DNA of 22,226 nt from an uncultured Bacilli bacterium (GTDB lineage Bacteria > Bacillota_I > Bacilli_A > RF39 > UBA660): assembly GCA_947631885.1 (NCBI GenBank), contig CANRMZ010000004.1, positions 1-22,226 of the forward strand. The letters run 5' to 3'. Position 1 is the first letter of the stretch; every line of letters starts with the position of its first letter. The notes under the pieces are model-generated. The model saw only the letters and a list, made by a program, of their open reading frames with translations, did not search any database and was not told the DNA's origin. The translations under genes and the position numbers were made by a program. Shown here piece after piece: positions 1 through 8,897 of the stretch.

Positions 1-361
1 GAATTTGTTCAAATATGAATTCAGAATAGATTCTTTGACAACGTAAATAAGCCAAATAAGGGATAAATAAGGTCGCTATCACAGCATAAACTACTGCCCA
101 TATAATGCTGTAAAAGTATAGATATGCAATACCAGCAGCAAAAGAGGCAAACATAACAACTTGGCCCATATATTGTCTTGTAGTATATTCTTGACCTAGT
201 TCTTTAGCTTTTTGCCTTACAGTTTTAAATGAATATGGAGCGTACTTTTCATACAAACCAGAAGCTTGTTTAGCAAAAGAAGACATATCTACTTTGTCTT
301 CTGGAGAAGTACGATATATTATAATAACTATACCTATTACTAATAGTATTAATAATTCCAT
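1..361 (-). CDS. TadB-like type II/IV secretion system F-domain membrane protein (3' part missing)
   Basis: The reading frame opens at an ATG at 361 and runs off the left edge without a stop, so only about the first 120 residues are seen. The product starts with a hydrophobic helix (residues 1-16), then a charged stretch (YRTSPEDK), a soluble segment, and two close hydrophobic segments around residues 72-105, followed by a basic/aromatic stretch (YLRCQRIYSEFIFEQI). This layout matches the N-terminus of TadB-type inner membrane platform proteins, which anchor the Tad pilus assembly ATPase. The F-domain proper would lie beyond the edge. A purine-rich ribosome binding site precedes the ATG, and the gene starts 19 bases after the ATPase stop. 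The identification rests mainly on order ATPase-then-TadB and topology, and it is less certain than the ATPase itself. Confidence 0.72.
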   Translation of the reverse strand, partial: MELLILLVIGIVIIIYRTSPEDKVDMSSFAKQASGLYEKYAPYSFKTVRQKAKELGQEYTTRQYMGQVVMFASFAAGIAYLYFYSIIWAVVYAVIATLFIPYLAYLRCQRIYSEFIFEQI

Positions 362-380
362 ACTACCCTTTTTATCCTTT

Positions 381-1541
381 CTATAATGATTCTATTAATT
401 GATTATTAATTTGAAGTTCCGGCCCTATATTTTGAGGAACAGGATTTGCGGGAGCACTTTCTTCCTCCTCAGGAGCTTCTTCACCATTTTTAACAAATAG
501 TTCATCTTTAAGAATTTGCCCTTGAGCAGCAAAGTAATCCCTTAAATGCTTAGTAGGGTTTCTAAAAGAAAATGTTCCATCAAGGTTTCTCTTATATATC
601 ATATTAGCCTTTGCAACATTATTTTCATCAACATAAAACTCACAGACTTCAACCACTTGTCTTTGAAATCTTTGCAATTCAGCACTCATGAAGCCTTTAA
701 CATGTATGCCAATTTGAACATATCTATGTATTGAATTTAAGAATTGTTCAACATCTTGACTGCCTTCCATTAGGGCATACATACGCATAGGGATATTCTT
801 AGCACTATCCGAGTGGATTGTTGAAATAATGTTATGTCCTGATGAAACTGAGTTACGAGCAGCCGTAACAGCTTCGGCAGAACGAATTTCGGATAGTAAT
901 ATCCACTTAGGGTTTTGTCTCATACAACTGACAAGAACATCTGAATATGAGGCAATATTATTTGTTTTCATAGCTACAATATCTCTATGAGGGAATATTT
1001 TATCTAAGTGAAGTTCTAGAGTATCCTCAATAGAAATAATTTTTTCGTTTTCCACAGTATTTGAGGCAAGATATTTAACAAGTTCAGTTTTACCTGAACC
1101 GGTTTCACCACTTACCATAATATTGCAGTGAGCATGAACGCAATCAATTAAGAAATCATGTAAATTTTCCGTTACATAATCCTCATCTATTAATTTTTTC
1201 TTATTTAATCTTATTTTCGCTGGTGTTTTTCTTATAACGCATGCAATACCATTAGTTGCAATAGATTCATGAACAAAGTTAAGACGAAGCTCAGCACCCT
1301 CGGCATCAAGAAATGGGTGTGCCATATTAAATGTTGTACCCATAACGTTTGAACATTGGAAAGCAAGCTTCTCCATTAATGCATTATTTATTTCAGGTCT
1401 TTCTACTTTATATATACCTTTATCAAGGGATTTTAACCATATTTGACCACCATTTGAATAAGATACATCGGTTATTTGATCATCTGTTAAAAATTCATTT
1501 ATAGGCCCAAAATCTAGTTGGGAGAATATAGCCTCTTTCAA
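381..1541 (-). CDS. TadA/CpaF-type secretion ATPase of a Tad-like pilus
   Basis: A 386-residue hexameric secretion ATPase of the VirB11/CpaF/TadA class, expected to power assembly of pilin subunits from the cytoplasmic face of the membrane. All core motifs are visible: Walker A GETGSGKT (145-152), Asp box SIEDT (170-174), Walker B WILLSEIR (213-220) and His box STIHSDSA (240-247). The start is TTG at 1541, 5 bases after the ribosome binding site AAGGGGTGA; no upstream alternative fits better. It lacks a long N-terminal extension. After the conserved core there is an acidic, proline-rich tail (about residues 352-386, EEAPEEEESAPANPVP) that typical CpaF proteins do not have. It lies between a CpaB-like gene (11-base gap) and a TadB-like gene (19-base gap), the usual Tad neighbourhood. 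The family is certain; the substrate is inferred. Confidence 0.93.
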   Translation of the reverse strand: MKEAIFSQLDFGPINEFLTDDQITDVSYSNGGQIWLKSLDKGIYKVERPEINNALMEKLAFQCSNVMGTTFNMAHPFLDAEGAELRLNFVHESIATNGIACVIRKTPAKIRLNKKKLIDEDYVTENLHDFLIDCVHAHCNIMVSGETGSGKTELVKYLASNTVENEKIISIEDTLELHLDKIFPHRDIVAMKTNNIASYSDVLVSCMRQNPKWILLSEIRSAEAVTAARNSVSSGHNIISTIHSDSAKNIPMRMYALMEGSQDVEQFLNSIHRYVQIGIHVKGFMSAELQRFQRQVVEVCEFYVDENNVAKANMIYKRNLDGTFSFRNPTKHLRDYFAAQGQILKDELFVKNGEEAPEEEESAPANPVPQNIGPELQINNQLIESL

Positions 1542-1552
1542 ATTATCACCCC

Positions 1553-2311
1553 TTATTCTTCTACTACACCGGTTTGTGATTCAATTAATCTTTTAAAATA
1601 TTCATAAGTTTTTACAGCTGCACCTTCTTCAGTATAATTCTTATTTCTTGGAATTGGCACTAGCGTAATTCCCGGCAAATATGAAGCCTCATGCAATAAT
1701 TCAGCCATATCATTATCTACTGAGAATACAAGTTCTGCAGGTGTTCTCGGAGGGTTTGTATCAAACACGTTACGACCTGTAGAAGCAAGAACAGTAATAC
1801 TTTGTACGAATAAACCATATACCAATTTGTGATCTTCATCAGTTGCCTTCATATATAAATCGATTTTATCACCAGGATAAATGGCATTGCCAAATGTCGT
1901 GTGGTTATTTGCTTCCAATGAATACGGTTGGTATCCATCTTCAATATCCTCAATGAAAGTGCTAGGAAGAGACCCCTTTTCAACTACTTGCGTTCTATAA
2001 AATAGTCCTCCTTTAGGAATAGATGTACCTGTATTTACATACTTTCCTATTATTTCATTAGCATTTTGAATAACATCAACAGTTGATAAAAATTTACTAT
2101 TTACTTCAACATAGCCAACGGATTCTTGCGTTATTTCACTAGTTGCAGAGATTGCTTCTTTTGCATAAGGAACCTTTATTGGACTAGTAGCTTTATTTAC
2201 TCTCCAAGAATAAAATCCCCATAGAACAATAACACCGGCTAAAACACCAAGAATAGTTACGGTATTTTTGTTTGCCAAGAATTTTTTAAATGTATTAATT
2301 ATATTTCCCAA
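1553..2311 (-). CDS. CpaB/RcpC-like SAF-domain pilus assembly protein
   Basis: A 252-residue protein with one N-terminal membrane helix (about residues 17-34) and an extracytoplasmic remainder. Residues 46-113 read as a SAF domain of the CpaB/RcpC type: VPYAKEAISATSEITQESV, then GKYVNTGTSIPKGGLFYR, which is the familiar pattern of an ordered 'A-x-x-I-x-x-G' start and a 'G-K-x-x-x-x-x-I-x-x-G' second half. A later segment (PGDKIDLYMKA, near 146-156) resembles the RcpC region that follows SAF. CpaB/RcpC proteins are envelope components of Tad pili. In Gram-negatives they support the secretin; here there is no sign of an outer membrane, so the role would be at the wall or membrane. The start is TTG at 2311, with a perfect AAGGAGG seven bases upstream. 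It sits 22 bases after the peptidase gene and 11 before the ATPase gene. Confidence 0.83.
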   Translation of the reverse strand: MGNIINTFKKFLANKNTVTILGVLAGVIVLWGFYSWRVNKATSPIKVPYAKEAISATSEITQESVGYVEVNSKFLSTVDVIQNANEIIGKYVNTGTSIPKGGLFYRTQVVEKGSLPSTFIEDIEDGYQPYSLEANNHTTFGNAIYPGDKIDLYMKATDEDHKLVYGLFVQSITVLASTGRNVFDTNPPRTPAELVFSVDNDMAELLHEASYLPGITLVPIPRNKNYTEEGAAVKTYEYFKRLIESQTGVVEE

Positions 2312-2333
2312 TTTTATTCCTCCTTATATTTTT

Positions 2334-3797
2334 CTATACAGCAGACCAAAAGCTTGCTTTTTTACCTGTTCTATTGAACTCATTTTTTATTGCATTATAG
2401 CAACTATTATCTTGGAAATGCCACCATTCAGATTGTAATGTACTAAGTCCTCCATTATCTGCCATAATTCGTTTAAGTTCTCGAGAATCAGCATTAGAAT
2501 TCGCCGCCGCAGGAGTAAGAACATGCATTCCCGATGGCATATTTGCTCCCTCAAAGCTAATGTCAACCGCACAAGCTGTATTATGAGTGGATAAACTACA
2601 AGCTAAAAACCAACATAAATCATAATTTCTAACTGAAGTTGCTATTTGCTTTTCATAATCAGATCCGTTAGTAATAACGTAATCGCTTAAATAGCTATCA
2701 TATATTTTGCTAATGTAATCAGATACCGCATAAGGCCGATAAGTATCATATATTACAAGGGTTCTTGAAGTACTCTTTAGTGCTTGCGCAAGTTTTTGCG
2801 CAAATGGATACGTTGCTATAGGTTTATGTGCAGAACTATAAAGTTTTTTACCTGTTAATACCGTTCCATCTGCGGATATTATAGGAGTCCTAGGATTATT
2901 ATCATCAATAGCATATAATGAACTTGATTGATTTGTAATATTAAATCTATAATTGCTTACGCCTATGTTGGGAAAATATTCTTCTAGATTAACAGCAACA
3001 TAGTTTTTATACACATAGCCACACTTTTGAATGCCATATTCTACTAAGAATCGTGAATTGTCTCTAGTACTTTCACCAATTATTTTAAACTCATCTCCGG
3101 CTGCGATATCTCCTATTTTAGTTCCACCTGTATCTCTAACATATAAATCCACCATTCCATATCCTTTGACTCCAGTAGCATCAATTACTTTATAATCATC
3201 AGTACATACTGTTGTTAATTCTTCAGATGGCCTGGAATCTGGAGTTTCTGGGGTAGGTTCTGCAGGTGTTGTATTTCCTGTTTGTTCAGGAGTTGGTGTT
3301 GTATTTTCAGGAATTGTATTTACCGTATTACCCGGGGCGGGCGCTTCTTCATCATCAGCCAAAGGTGGATTGCTAGGTGACTGTTCAGCATCCACCTCAT
3401 GACTTTCTAATATAGCGTCAATCTTATTAACAATATCGAATGTTGTTGTATCTCCTGCTACATTAAATGTACTAGATTTGCTTGATACTTTAACTCCAAC
3501 TTTAGGAGGAGCTTCATAAACTTCAGTAAATTCAATAGTATAAGTAGTAGCAAGAGATGCTTCTTCAGCAAATCTTCTTAAAAATGATTCATAAAATTTT
3601 TCTTTATTAATTTTAATTTCACCATATAGTCTATAATAAGACCAATCAATTGAGTCTTCCATAGCTGCTTCAGTAATAGTTTTAACTAGATAATAATCTT
3701 GAGTGTTAGTAGTTGTGAAGCTTTGAACTAATAAAAGAACGACAATAATAAATATACCTAAAATAACTAACCAATAGCCCCATAGAGCTTCTTTCAT
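2334..3797 (-). CDS. Pseudopilin-like membrane protein fused to SH3-like and VanX-type D-Ala-D-Ala peptidase (M15) domains
   Basis: 487 residues in three parts. Residues 1-132 have a membrane helix (6-26) followed by a helical segment and beta region that looks like a TadE-type pseudopilin (inference from topology and operon context). Residues 135-195 form an acidic Pro/Thr-rich linker. Residues 200-271 look like a bacterial SH3 (wall-binding) domain. Residues 290-487 are a peptidase M15 domain of the VanX/VanY class. The zinc and catalytic set is intact: YRP with R354, STHNTACAVD with H405 and D412, and EWWH with E457 and H460. Such enzymes cut D-Ala-D-Ala dipeptide or the terminal D-Ala of peptidoglycan stems. 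The domain faces outward, so it could open the wall for a pilus. The ribosome binding site GGGAGGCG overlaps the stop of the upstream gene. No vancomycin-resistance genes are nearby, so a resistance role is unlikely. Confidence 0.85.
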   Translation of the reverse strand: MKEALWGYWLVILGIFIIVVLLLVQSFTTTNTQDYYLVKTITEAAMEDSIDWSYYRLYGEIKINKEKFYESFLRRFAEEASLATTYTIEFTEVYEAPPKVGVKVSSKSSTFNVAGDTTTFDIVNKIDAILESHEVDAEQSPSNPPLADDEEAPAPGNTVNTIPENTTPTPEQTGNTTPAEPTPETPDSRPSEELTTVCTDDYKVIDATGVKGYGMVDLYVRDTGGTKIGDIAAGDEFKIIGESTRDNSRFLVEYGIQKCGYVYKNYVAVNLEEYFPNIGVSNYRFNITNQSSSLYAIDDNNPRTPIISADGTVLTGKKLYSSAHKPIATYPFAQKLAQALKSTSRTLVIYDTYRPYAVSDYISKIYDSYLSDYVITNGSDYEKQIATSVRNYDLCWFLACSLSTHNTACAVDISFEGANMPSGMHVLTPAAANSNADSRELKRIMADNGGLSTLQSEWWHFQDNSCYNAIKNEFNRTGKKASFWSAV

Positions 3798-3812
3798 CTA
3801 TTCTTCGCCTCC

Positions 3813-6800
3813 CTACTTCCAAGATGGTCCAATATCAGGAATACCATCACCATTAATATCTAGATTATCATACTTATAAATTGTCCAATAATCATTTGTA
3901 ATGATTGATTGAGCTCCATTGGTTACCCCAATGTAAGTTGTAAAGTTATCATAAGCACTATTCTTAGCTTCTGATCTATGCGGAGCATCTACTTGATCTG
4001 CAAAGTTTTCCTCAAGAGAATCTATGAAATTACTATAGCAGAAAATATTAGACATTACACATTTTTCATCTTGCCAGATATATCCAGATGACTTACATTG
4101 ATCTTCATTATAGCCATCAAGGTCATAATTATAACATGTTAATGAGTCATTATTATATGCCCCTTGAGTTGCTTGTTCATTGTTATATTCTTTTATCCAA
4201 GTTACCATATCAGGAGTCATAACTACTTTTAATTGGTACTCTGCTATATCTTCAATATTAATACTTGGATTCTCACCGGCACCAGCTCTGGCTTCAATTT
4301 CGGAAATAGTATTGGCAGCTTTTTGAGCAGCTAATGAATTAGATGGATTATTACTATCCCAGTTATATCCAAGTTTTCTTGAATTAGGATTCATATTTTG
4401 TGGAGATACTGTTCTAAACTCAAATTGAACTTTGCCGTCGTTAGGTTTATCGTTTGCTACAACATATAGACATTTTCCTACACAGACAACCTCACACTCT
4501 GGACAGCAGTTATAGTTATTAGCGGATTGAGAAAGAGCTTCATCTCTACTTCCAACCTTACGACAGCTATCCTTGTCATAAGACGTTCCTGTACAAACAT
4601 AATATGATTCGGCTTCTTTTACACAATAATTGCCACCACCACTCGGACAAATTCTTTCTTGACAACTTGCCCAGTCAGTATCTTCACCACCTATATCACA
4701 TTCATCTATTGTATGAGTATTTCCTTCAGGATCAACACATGAACTTTGAGAAACTTTATATGTACATGCATATTCGTTTACAGCTATTTCTTTGTCTACA
4801 TCTACGGCATCAGCTCCTGAGCCAGTAGTAATAGGATAAGTTACTGTCGCAGAACTTTGGAAACCACGAGAGTAAGTTGATAAGCTTTTAGGATTAGAAC
4901 TATAAATTCTTCCCAGTTCACCACTATCATAGAATGTACCAACATTTTCAATATTCAAAATATAGATATACGTTCCTTGAGGAGTGTCTGCAGAAACAGG
5001 TAATCCTTGAACTTGGCTATAATTTAATATTGGTTGATCAGTATATTCAATTCTGACATCGCCTTTTTGATGGCCAGTATAGTAAACAAGTCTTGTATCA
5101 TAATCACCTTGAGCAAGAGCGGATTTATGTATATAATCCACTTTTGTAAGCGGATGAGTTTCTTGAGAACAATCAAATTTATCGCCATCAAAATCACAAA
5201 CAAAGAATGGTTTATCTTCATATGCCGAATCATCAAGAGTATGAAGAGTCGTATCTTTACAAGAGTAATCAGCGTTTACATCACCGATACAATATGTATT
5301 AACATAACTGTCATCTGCTGCAGATTCATCAGCACCTTCATTTAGGCTTTCAAAGAATACAGATTTAAATGTTCCATCAGCTCCAAGTGAATTACAAGTA
5401 GTTGAGCCTTCTTCAGCACAATCTTCAGCAAAGATTGCTTCATTTTTAGAGAACATGTAATCACAAGATTTATCTTCACAGTTTAAACTACTAACTTCAT
5501 CAATCCATTTATTTCTTGATGGATCGGTAGGATCTGGTTCATCATATGAATATTTTATTTCAGGGTCATATTTGTAAATCATGTTCCAATAAGCAAGGTT
5601 TTGATAAGTTTGAGAGAAAGCTTCATATTCTTTATCACCAACGCATGCATTATATAAATCAACAATTTCTTTTAATTCTTCAACTAAATCCTCAACTTTA
5701 CCTCTAGCTTCTTCTAAATCGCTTTGATATGTTGGAAGCATTTCTTCAAAATGCTCACTTGCTTCAACTTTTTCACAAGGAGTTTGTGAAGCAGAACAAG
5801 AAACATTTCTATAAGGATCAGAGGCACTTACTAACTTAACAGTGCTAACAGAACTATTACCTTGTATGCTTCCTGTTTCATCGAAATCAGCTCTCGCACT
5901 TACTGTTAATCTTTTTTGGAATAATAATTTTCCAGAGCTATCATAGCCTCTTACAAGGAATGCAGTAGAACTTATAGGTTCTTCATTTCCAGAATTCACT
6001 AACTTCCAAGAAATTTGACTTCCACTTACCTTTAATTGTAATGAAGCGCCATCGACAGTTGTTACTTGGCTATACGTTCCGGAAATACTATGGGAAGTAT
6101 TTCTATCGCTGAAATTACACGTAGCAGAGTCATATGTTTGTTCTTTAATATAGCCATATTCCTCTAAAGCATCATTTGGATACTCTTGAGGTTCAGAAAT
6201 TGTTGTAATGGTGCCATCAGTTTCATTAATATTATAGTAATGGACATTTGGATTTTGCCCCCAAACCATAGTTCCAATTTGAACATACCAATCGCCAGAA
6301 GAATCATTAGAAGGCCCTTGGGTAGTTGAAGTTTTATTACATCCATCGCTATTTGATGTTGACGGATCACACTCAGCTTTGTTACAGCTTTCAAAATTGC
6401 CTGTTGTTTTAACAAGATCATTTGGATCTTTATTAACTAGTTCATAATAAATTGACCATTCATTTAAAGCGTCGATTATTTCTTTTTCTTTTGCAATTAT
6501 ATCCTTATTAAATTGTTCTTCATCAAATTTAGTTGAATAACAATCTTGTTGCCCCTTCATAGAGAAAGTTAGTTGAAAGTATCTACCTTCTTCGACCATT
6601 TGCTTATAAGGAACTTTTATTGAATAATCTTCTTTACAAAGAATAGAGCAATAAGGATTATCTGCTACTAATTTAGCATTGTTTTCATCTACTAATTTAT
6701 AAGGGTTTTCAACGGCATCTTTTTTGCCCCCAAGGATACATTTTACAATATTATATCCTTGTTCAGTGTAAGCCTCAAGAAATTTATATTCAACTAAGCC

Positions 6801-8141
6801 GTTTTCATCAACTTCAGCATCATCTTCACAGATTTGTGGAAGGGTAGCATCGTATTCACAATTATCGCCTTTACACATAACATTTTCGCATTTATCTTCA
6901 CGACATTCATTACATGCAGTTACAGGAATATCTATAGATTCACTATTAGCGTGTTGTGTTCTCGCAGCTACTAAGAATCTTTGAGCTCCTGATACTCCAC
7001 TTAAGTTATTATATAAAACAGCACCAGTTAATACTTTAGGATCTGTATATGTGTAATTTAATTTTCCATTAATATTTTCACAATCTTGATCACAAGTACC
7101 TTCAGCAACAGTTACTTCAACAGTACCTGTAGTCTCAATAGCTATATAAAATGTTAAGCTCTTAGTACCATCCGCAGCAGTTTCAACAGCATCGCTAAAT
7201 GTTTCAAACACATTAGCACCATATGATAATGGAGTTGTATATGTTGTAAAATCGTTAGAATTTTCTGTTGACATTCCAACAATATTGGTTGTAAATGAAC
7301 CAGTACTACCGCCCTCAAAACTATCGAAAGTAAATTTTCCTTCTCCACTATCAAAGTTTTTTAATGTAACTTTAAGAATATTTCTTTTAGTAACATTTTG
7401 AATAACAGGTCCTGTGCTTTCAGAAGATGATCCTCCATTGGATCCTCCAAAAGTAAATGAATTAGAAGATTCACCTTCTGTAGATTCTCCTATTTCTTCC
7501 TCGTCAGGAACCTCAATTATTTGTGTTTTAATATCTAGTGTATTACTTGCTGTGTAGCTTTCAGCAGCCCTTACACCCATTTGATACAAAATGGCAGTAT
7601 CATGAATAACTCCAGCAGGTCCACTAATAGAACTGGATGTTGTGCTATTTCGTAAATCTACAGATAAAGTTCTAAGCGCCCTTATAGCTGTTGCATTAGA
7701 ATATGATGATGACCAGCCAGCATAGCCATCAAGGAAAATCCTTAGAGCAATACCTTTAGCAAAAACAAATTGGTCTCCGCTAGTTTGAAAATCGCCATCT
7801 CCCGGTTGAGTTGTAATAATTGTAGCAAGACCATAGTCTTTATCTTTAATGCCCTCTTGGCCTAAAAGAAGTCTTGATATATATAGTTGTGTCGGAGTTG
7901 CTCTTCCAGGGTCCATACAGAAAACATCATACCTAATGTTGTCTTTTTCATATACAGCGGTATAAATAGATTTTCCATAATTATAACTACCTAGCTTTAC
8001 TGCAGGACTTAATGTCGCATTTCTTTTACTAAAGCTTATAAATTTATCTCCTACTGCAAAAGCGGAAACTGTAGTAATGCTTGCCGTAATCGTTAATGTG
8101 AATAGTAATAAAACTAAAGTTATTTTTTTTATTATTTTCAT
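3813..8141 (-). CDS. Giant cysteine-rich secreted protein of a Tad-like operon, possible adhesin or pilus-associated protein
   Basis: 1442 residues with a clear signal peptide (about 1-28, cleavage near VSA-FA) and no C-terminal membrane helix or LPXTG sorting signal, so it is exported and not obviously anchored. The first domain has a VFCMDPG motif (C75) like the cysteine end of TQXA-type thioester adhesin domains, but the expected partner glutamine motif is not clear near 124-136. About 45 cysteines follow, in clusters near 410-438, 586-601 and 1200-1224 (NCCPECEVVCVGKC), implying many disulfides. Helical, probably coiled-coil stretches lie near 541-563 and 797-850. The C-terminus carries a calcium-loop-like DINGDGIPD (1428-1436). 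Its ATG overlaps the stop of the upstream gene (ATGA, 8138-8141), which implies translational coupling. No family match is recognised for most of the length; an adhesin or tip role is inference. Confidence 0.8.
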   Translation of the reverse strand: MKIIKKITLVLLLFTLTITASITTVSAFAVGDKFISFSKRNATLSPAVKLGSYNYGKSIYTAVYEKDNIRYDVFCMDPGRATPTQLYISRLLLGQEGIKDKDYGLATIITTQPGDGDFQTSGDQFVFAKGIALRIFLDGYAGWSSSYSNATAIRALRTLSVDLRNSTTSSSISGPAGVIHDTAILYQMGVRAAESYTASNTLDIKTQIIEVPDEEEIGESTEGESSNSFTFGGSNGGSSSESTGPVIQNVTKRNILKVTLKNFDSGEGKFTFDSFEGGSTGSFTTNIVGMSTENSNDFTTYTTPLSYGANVFETFSDAVETAADGTKSLTFYIAIETTGTVEVTVAEGTCDQDCENINGKLNYTYTDPKVLTGAVLYNNLSGVSGAQRFLVAARTQHANSESIDIPVTACNECREDKCENVMCKGDNCEYDATLPQICEDDAEVDENGLVEYKFLEAYTEQGYNIVKCILGGKKDAVENPYKLVDENNAKLVADNPYCSILCKEDYSIKVPYKQMVEEGRYFQLTFSMKGQQDCYSTKFDEEQFNKDIIAKEKEIIDALNEWSIYYELVNKDPNDLVKTTGNFESCNKAECDPSTSNSDGCNKTSTTQGPSNDSSGDWYVQIGTMVWGQNPNVHYYNINETDGTITTISEPQEYPNDALEEYGYIKEQTYDSATCNFSDRNTSHSISGTYSQVTTVDGASLQLKVSGSQISWKLVNSGNEEPISSTAFLVRGYDSSGKLLFQKRLTVSARADFDETGSIQGNSSVSTVKLVSASDPYRNVSCSASQTPCEKVEASEHFEEMLPTYQSDLEEARGKVEDLVEELKEIVDLYNACVGDKEYEAFSQTYQNLAYWNMIYKYDPEIKYSYDEPDPTDPSRNKWIDEVSSLNCEDKSCDYMFSKNEAIFAEDCAEEGSTTCNSLGADGTFKSVFFESLNEGADESAADDSYVNTYCIGDVNADYSCKDTTLHTLDDSAYEDKPFFVCDFDGDKFDCSQETHPLTKVDYIHKSALAQGDYDTRLVYYTGHQKGDVRIEYTDQPILNYSQVQGLPVSADTPQGTYIYILNIENVGTFYDSGELGRIYSSNPKSLSTYSRGFQSSATVTYPITTGSGADAVDVDKEIAVNEYACTYKVSQSSCVDPEGNTHTIDECDIGGEDTDWASCQERICPSGGGNYCVKEAESYYVCTGTSYDKDSCRKVGSRDEALSQSANNYNCCPECEVVCVGKCLYVVANDKPNDGKVQFEFRTVSPQNMNPNSRKLGYNWDSNNPSNSLAAQKAANTISEIEARAGAGENPSINIEDIAEYQLKVVMTPDMVTWIKEYNNEQATQGAYNNDSLTCYNYDLDGYNEDQCKSSGYIWQDEKCVMSNIFCYSNFIDSLEENFADQVDAPHRSEAKNSAYDNFTTYIGVTNGAQSIITNDYWTIYKYDNLDINGDGIPDIGPSWK

Positions 8142-8872
8142 AGTTCCTTCTTCTTTCTAACTATAATAACAATTCCTGTTACTACGGCCATTATCACTAC
8201 TGCAACAACTATGATAGCTATTTTATATTTACCAATAAATTCAAGCAGCTTTTCAAAAAAACCCTTTTCTTTTTTCTTTTTATTTTCTTCTCTTTGCTTT
8301 TCAATTTCTTTTTCTACAGCAGTTTGAAATTCAGCAAATGTTGGATCATTTTCATATGTTACATACTCTCTGCAAAGATAATAATTAGGAACTTCTTCAC
8401 AAATCGAATTTTCAGAAAATTCATTTCTTCTTGGCGTTGTTACATGAGTTACTTTTAGTTTAGTGTCAGGGCAGGACGTTTTATCTGATGCATATACAGT
8501 AATAGTAAAAGTATTTATTTGAGTTACATCATCCCACTCTATTTTAAGTATGCCATCTTCAGGCACTTGTGAATAATAATATTTTTGACTTTTCTTAGTT
8601 ACACTGTTTTTAATATCAACATAAAAGTTTTCACTAAGATTCAAAACATTAATATTAATATAATGGCGATATGGTTGGCATTCTTCCTCACCATCGCACC
8701 CCCATCCTTCAGGCATAACAGCTTCTTTAGCAGCCTCATATCTAACCTTAACATTTCCTACTTCTTTATTCAGAGCAGCTTTATCAGCATAAGTACACTT
8801 AGCATAAACATTTTTTGCTCCTAAAGACAAGGCAAAAACAAATATTAGATATAGTAATAAATTTCTTCTCAT
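8138..8872 (-). CDS. Secreted single-pass membrane protein, first gene of the Tad-like operon, function unknown
   Basis: A 244-residue protein with an N-terminal signal peptide (1-24, ending VYA-KC), an extracellular domain of about 150 residues with six cysteines (26, 59, 65, 134, 158, 167), a strongly charged helical stem (176-203, rich in E and K), a membrane helix (about 216-238) and a short basic tail (RKKKEL). It is therefore an outward-facing membrane protein with a cytoplasmic stop-transfer tail. The extracellular part has alternating beta-like segments; no family is recognised. It heads the operon directly behind the promoter at 8898-8926, with a GAGAGGGTAGG ribosome binding site, and its TGA stop overlaps the start of the giant cysteine-rich gene. 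A role as membrane partner or anchor for that protein is plausible but unproven. Confidence 0.8.
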   Translation of the reverse strand: MRRNLLLYLIFVFALSLGAKNVYAKCTYADKAALNKEVGNVKVRYEAAKEAVMPEGWGCDGEEECQPYRHYININVLNLSENFYVDIKNSVTKKSQKYYYSQVPEDGILKIEWDDVTQINTFTITVYASDKTSCPDTKLKVTHVTTPRRNEFSENSICEEVPNYYLCREYVTYENDPTFAEFQTAVEKEIEKQREENKKKKEKGFFEKLLEFIGKYKIAIIVVAVVIMAVVTGIVIIVRKKKEL

Positions 8873-8897
8873 TTTCCTACCCTCTCTACTATCTTAA

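Noticed and set aside
2334..3797. Vancomycin-resistance VanX/VanY gene
   Set aside because: No vanH, vanA-type ligase or VanRS genes are near, and the domain is a fusion within a pilus-like operon.
5034..5345. Plus-strand reading frame of 103 residues inside the giant gene
   Set aside because: Composition is that of an antisense shadow (rich in Ile, Phe and Ser), and the minus frame is clearly the coding one.
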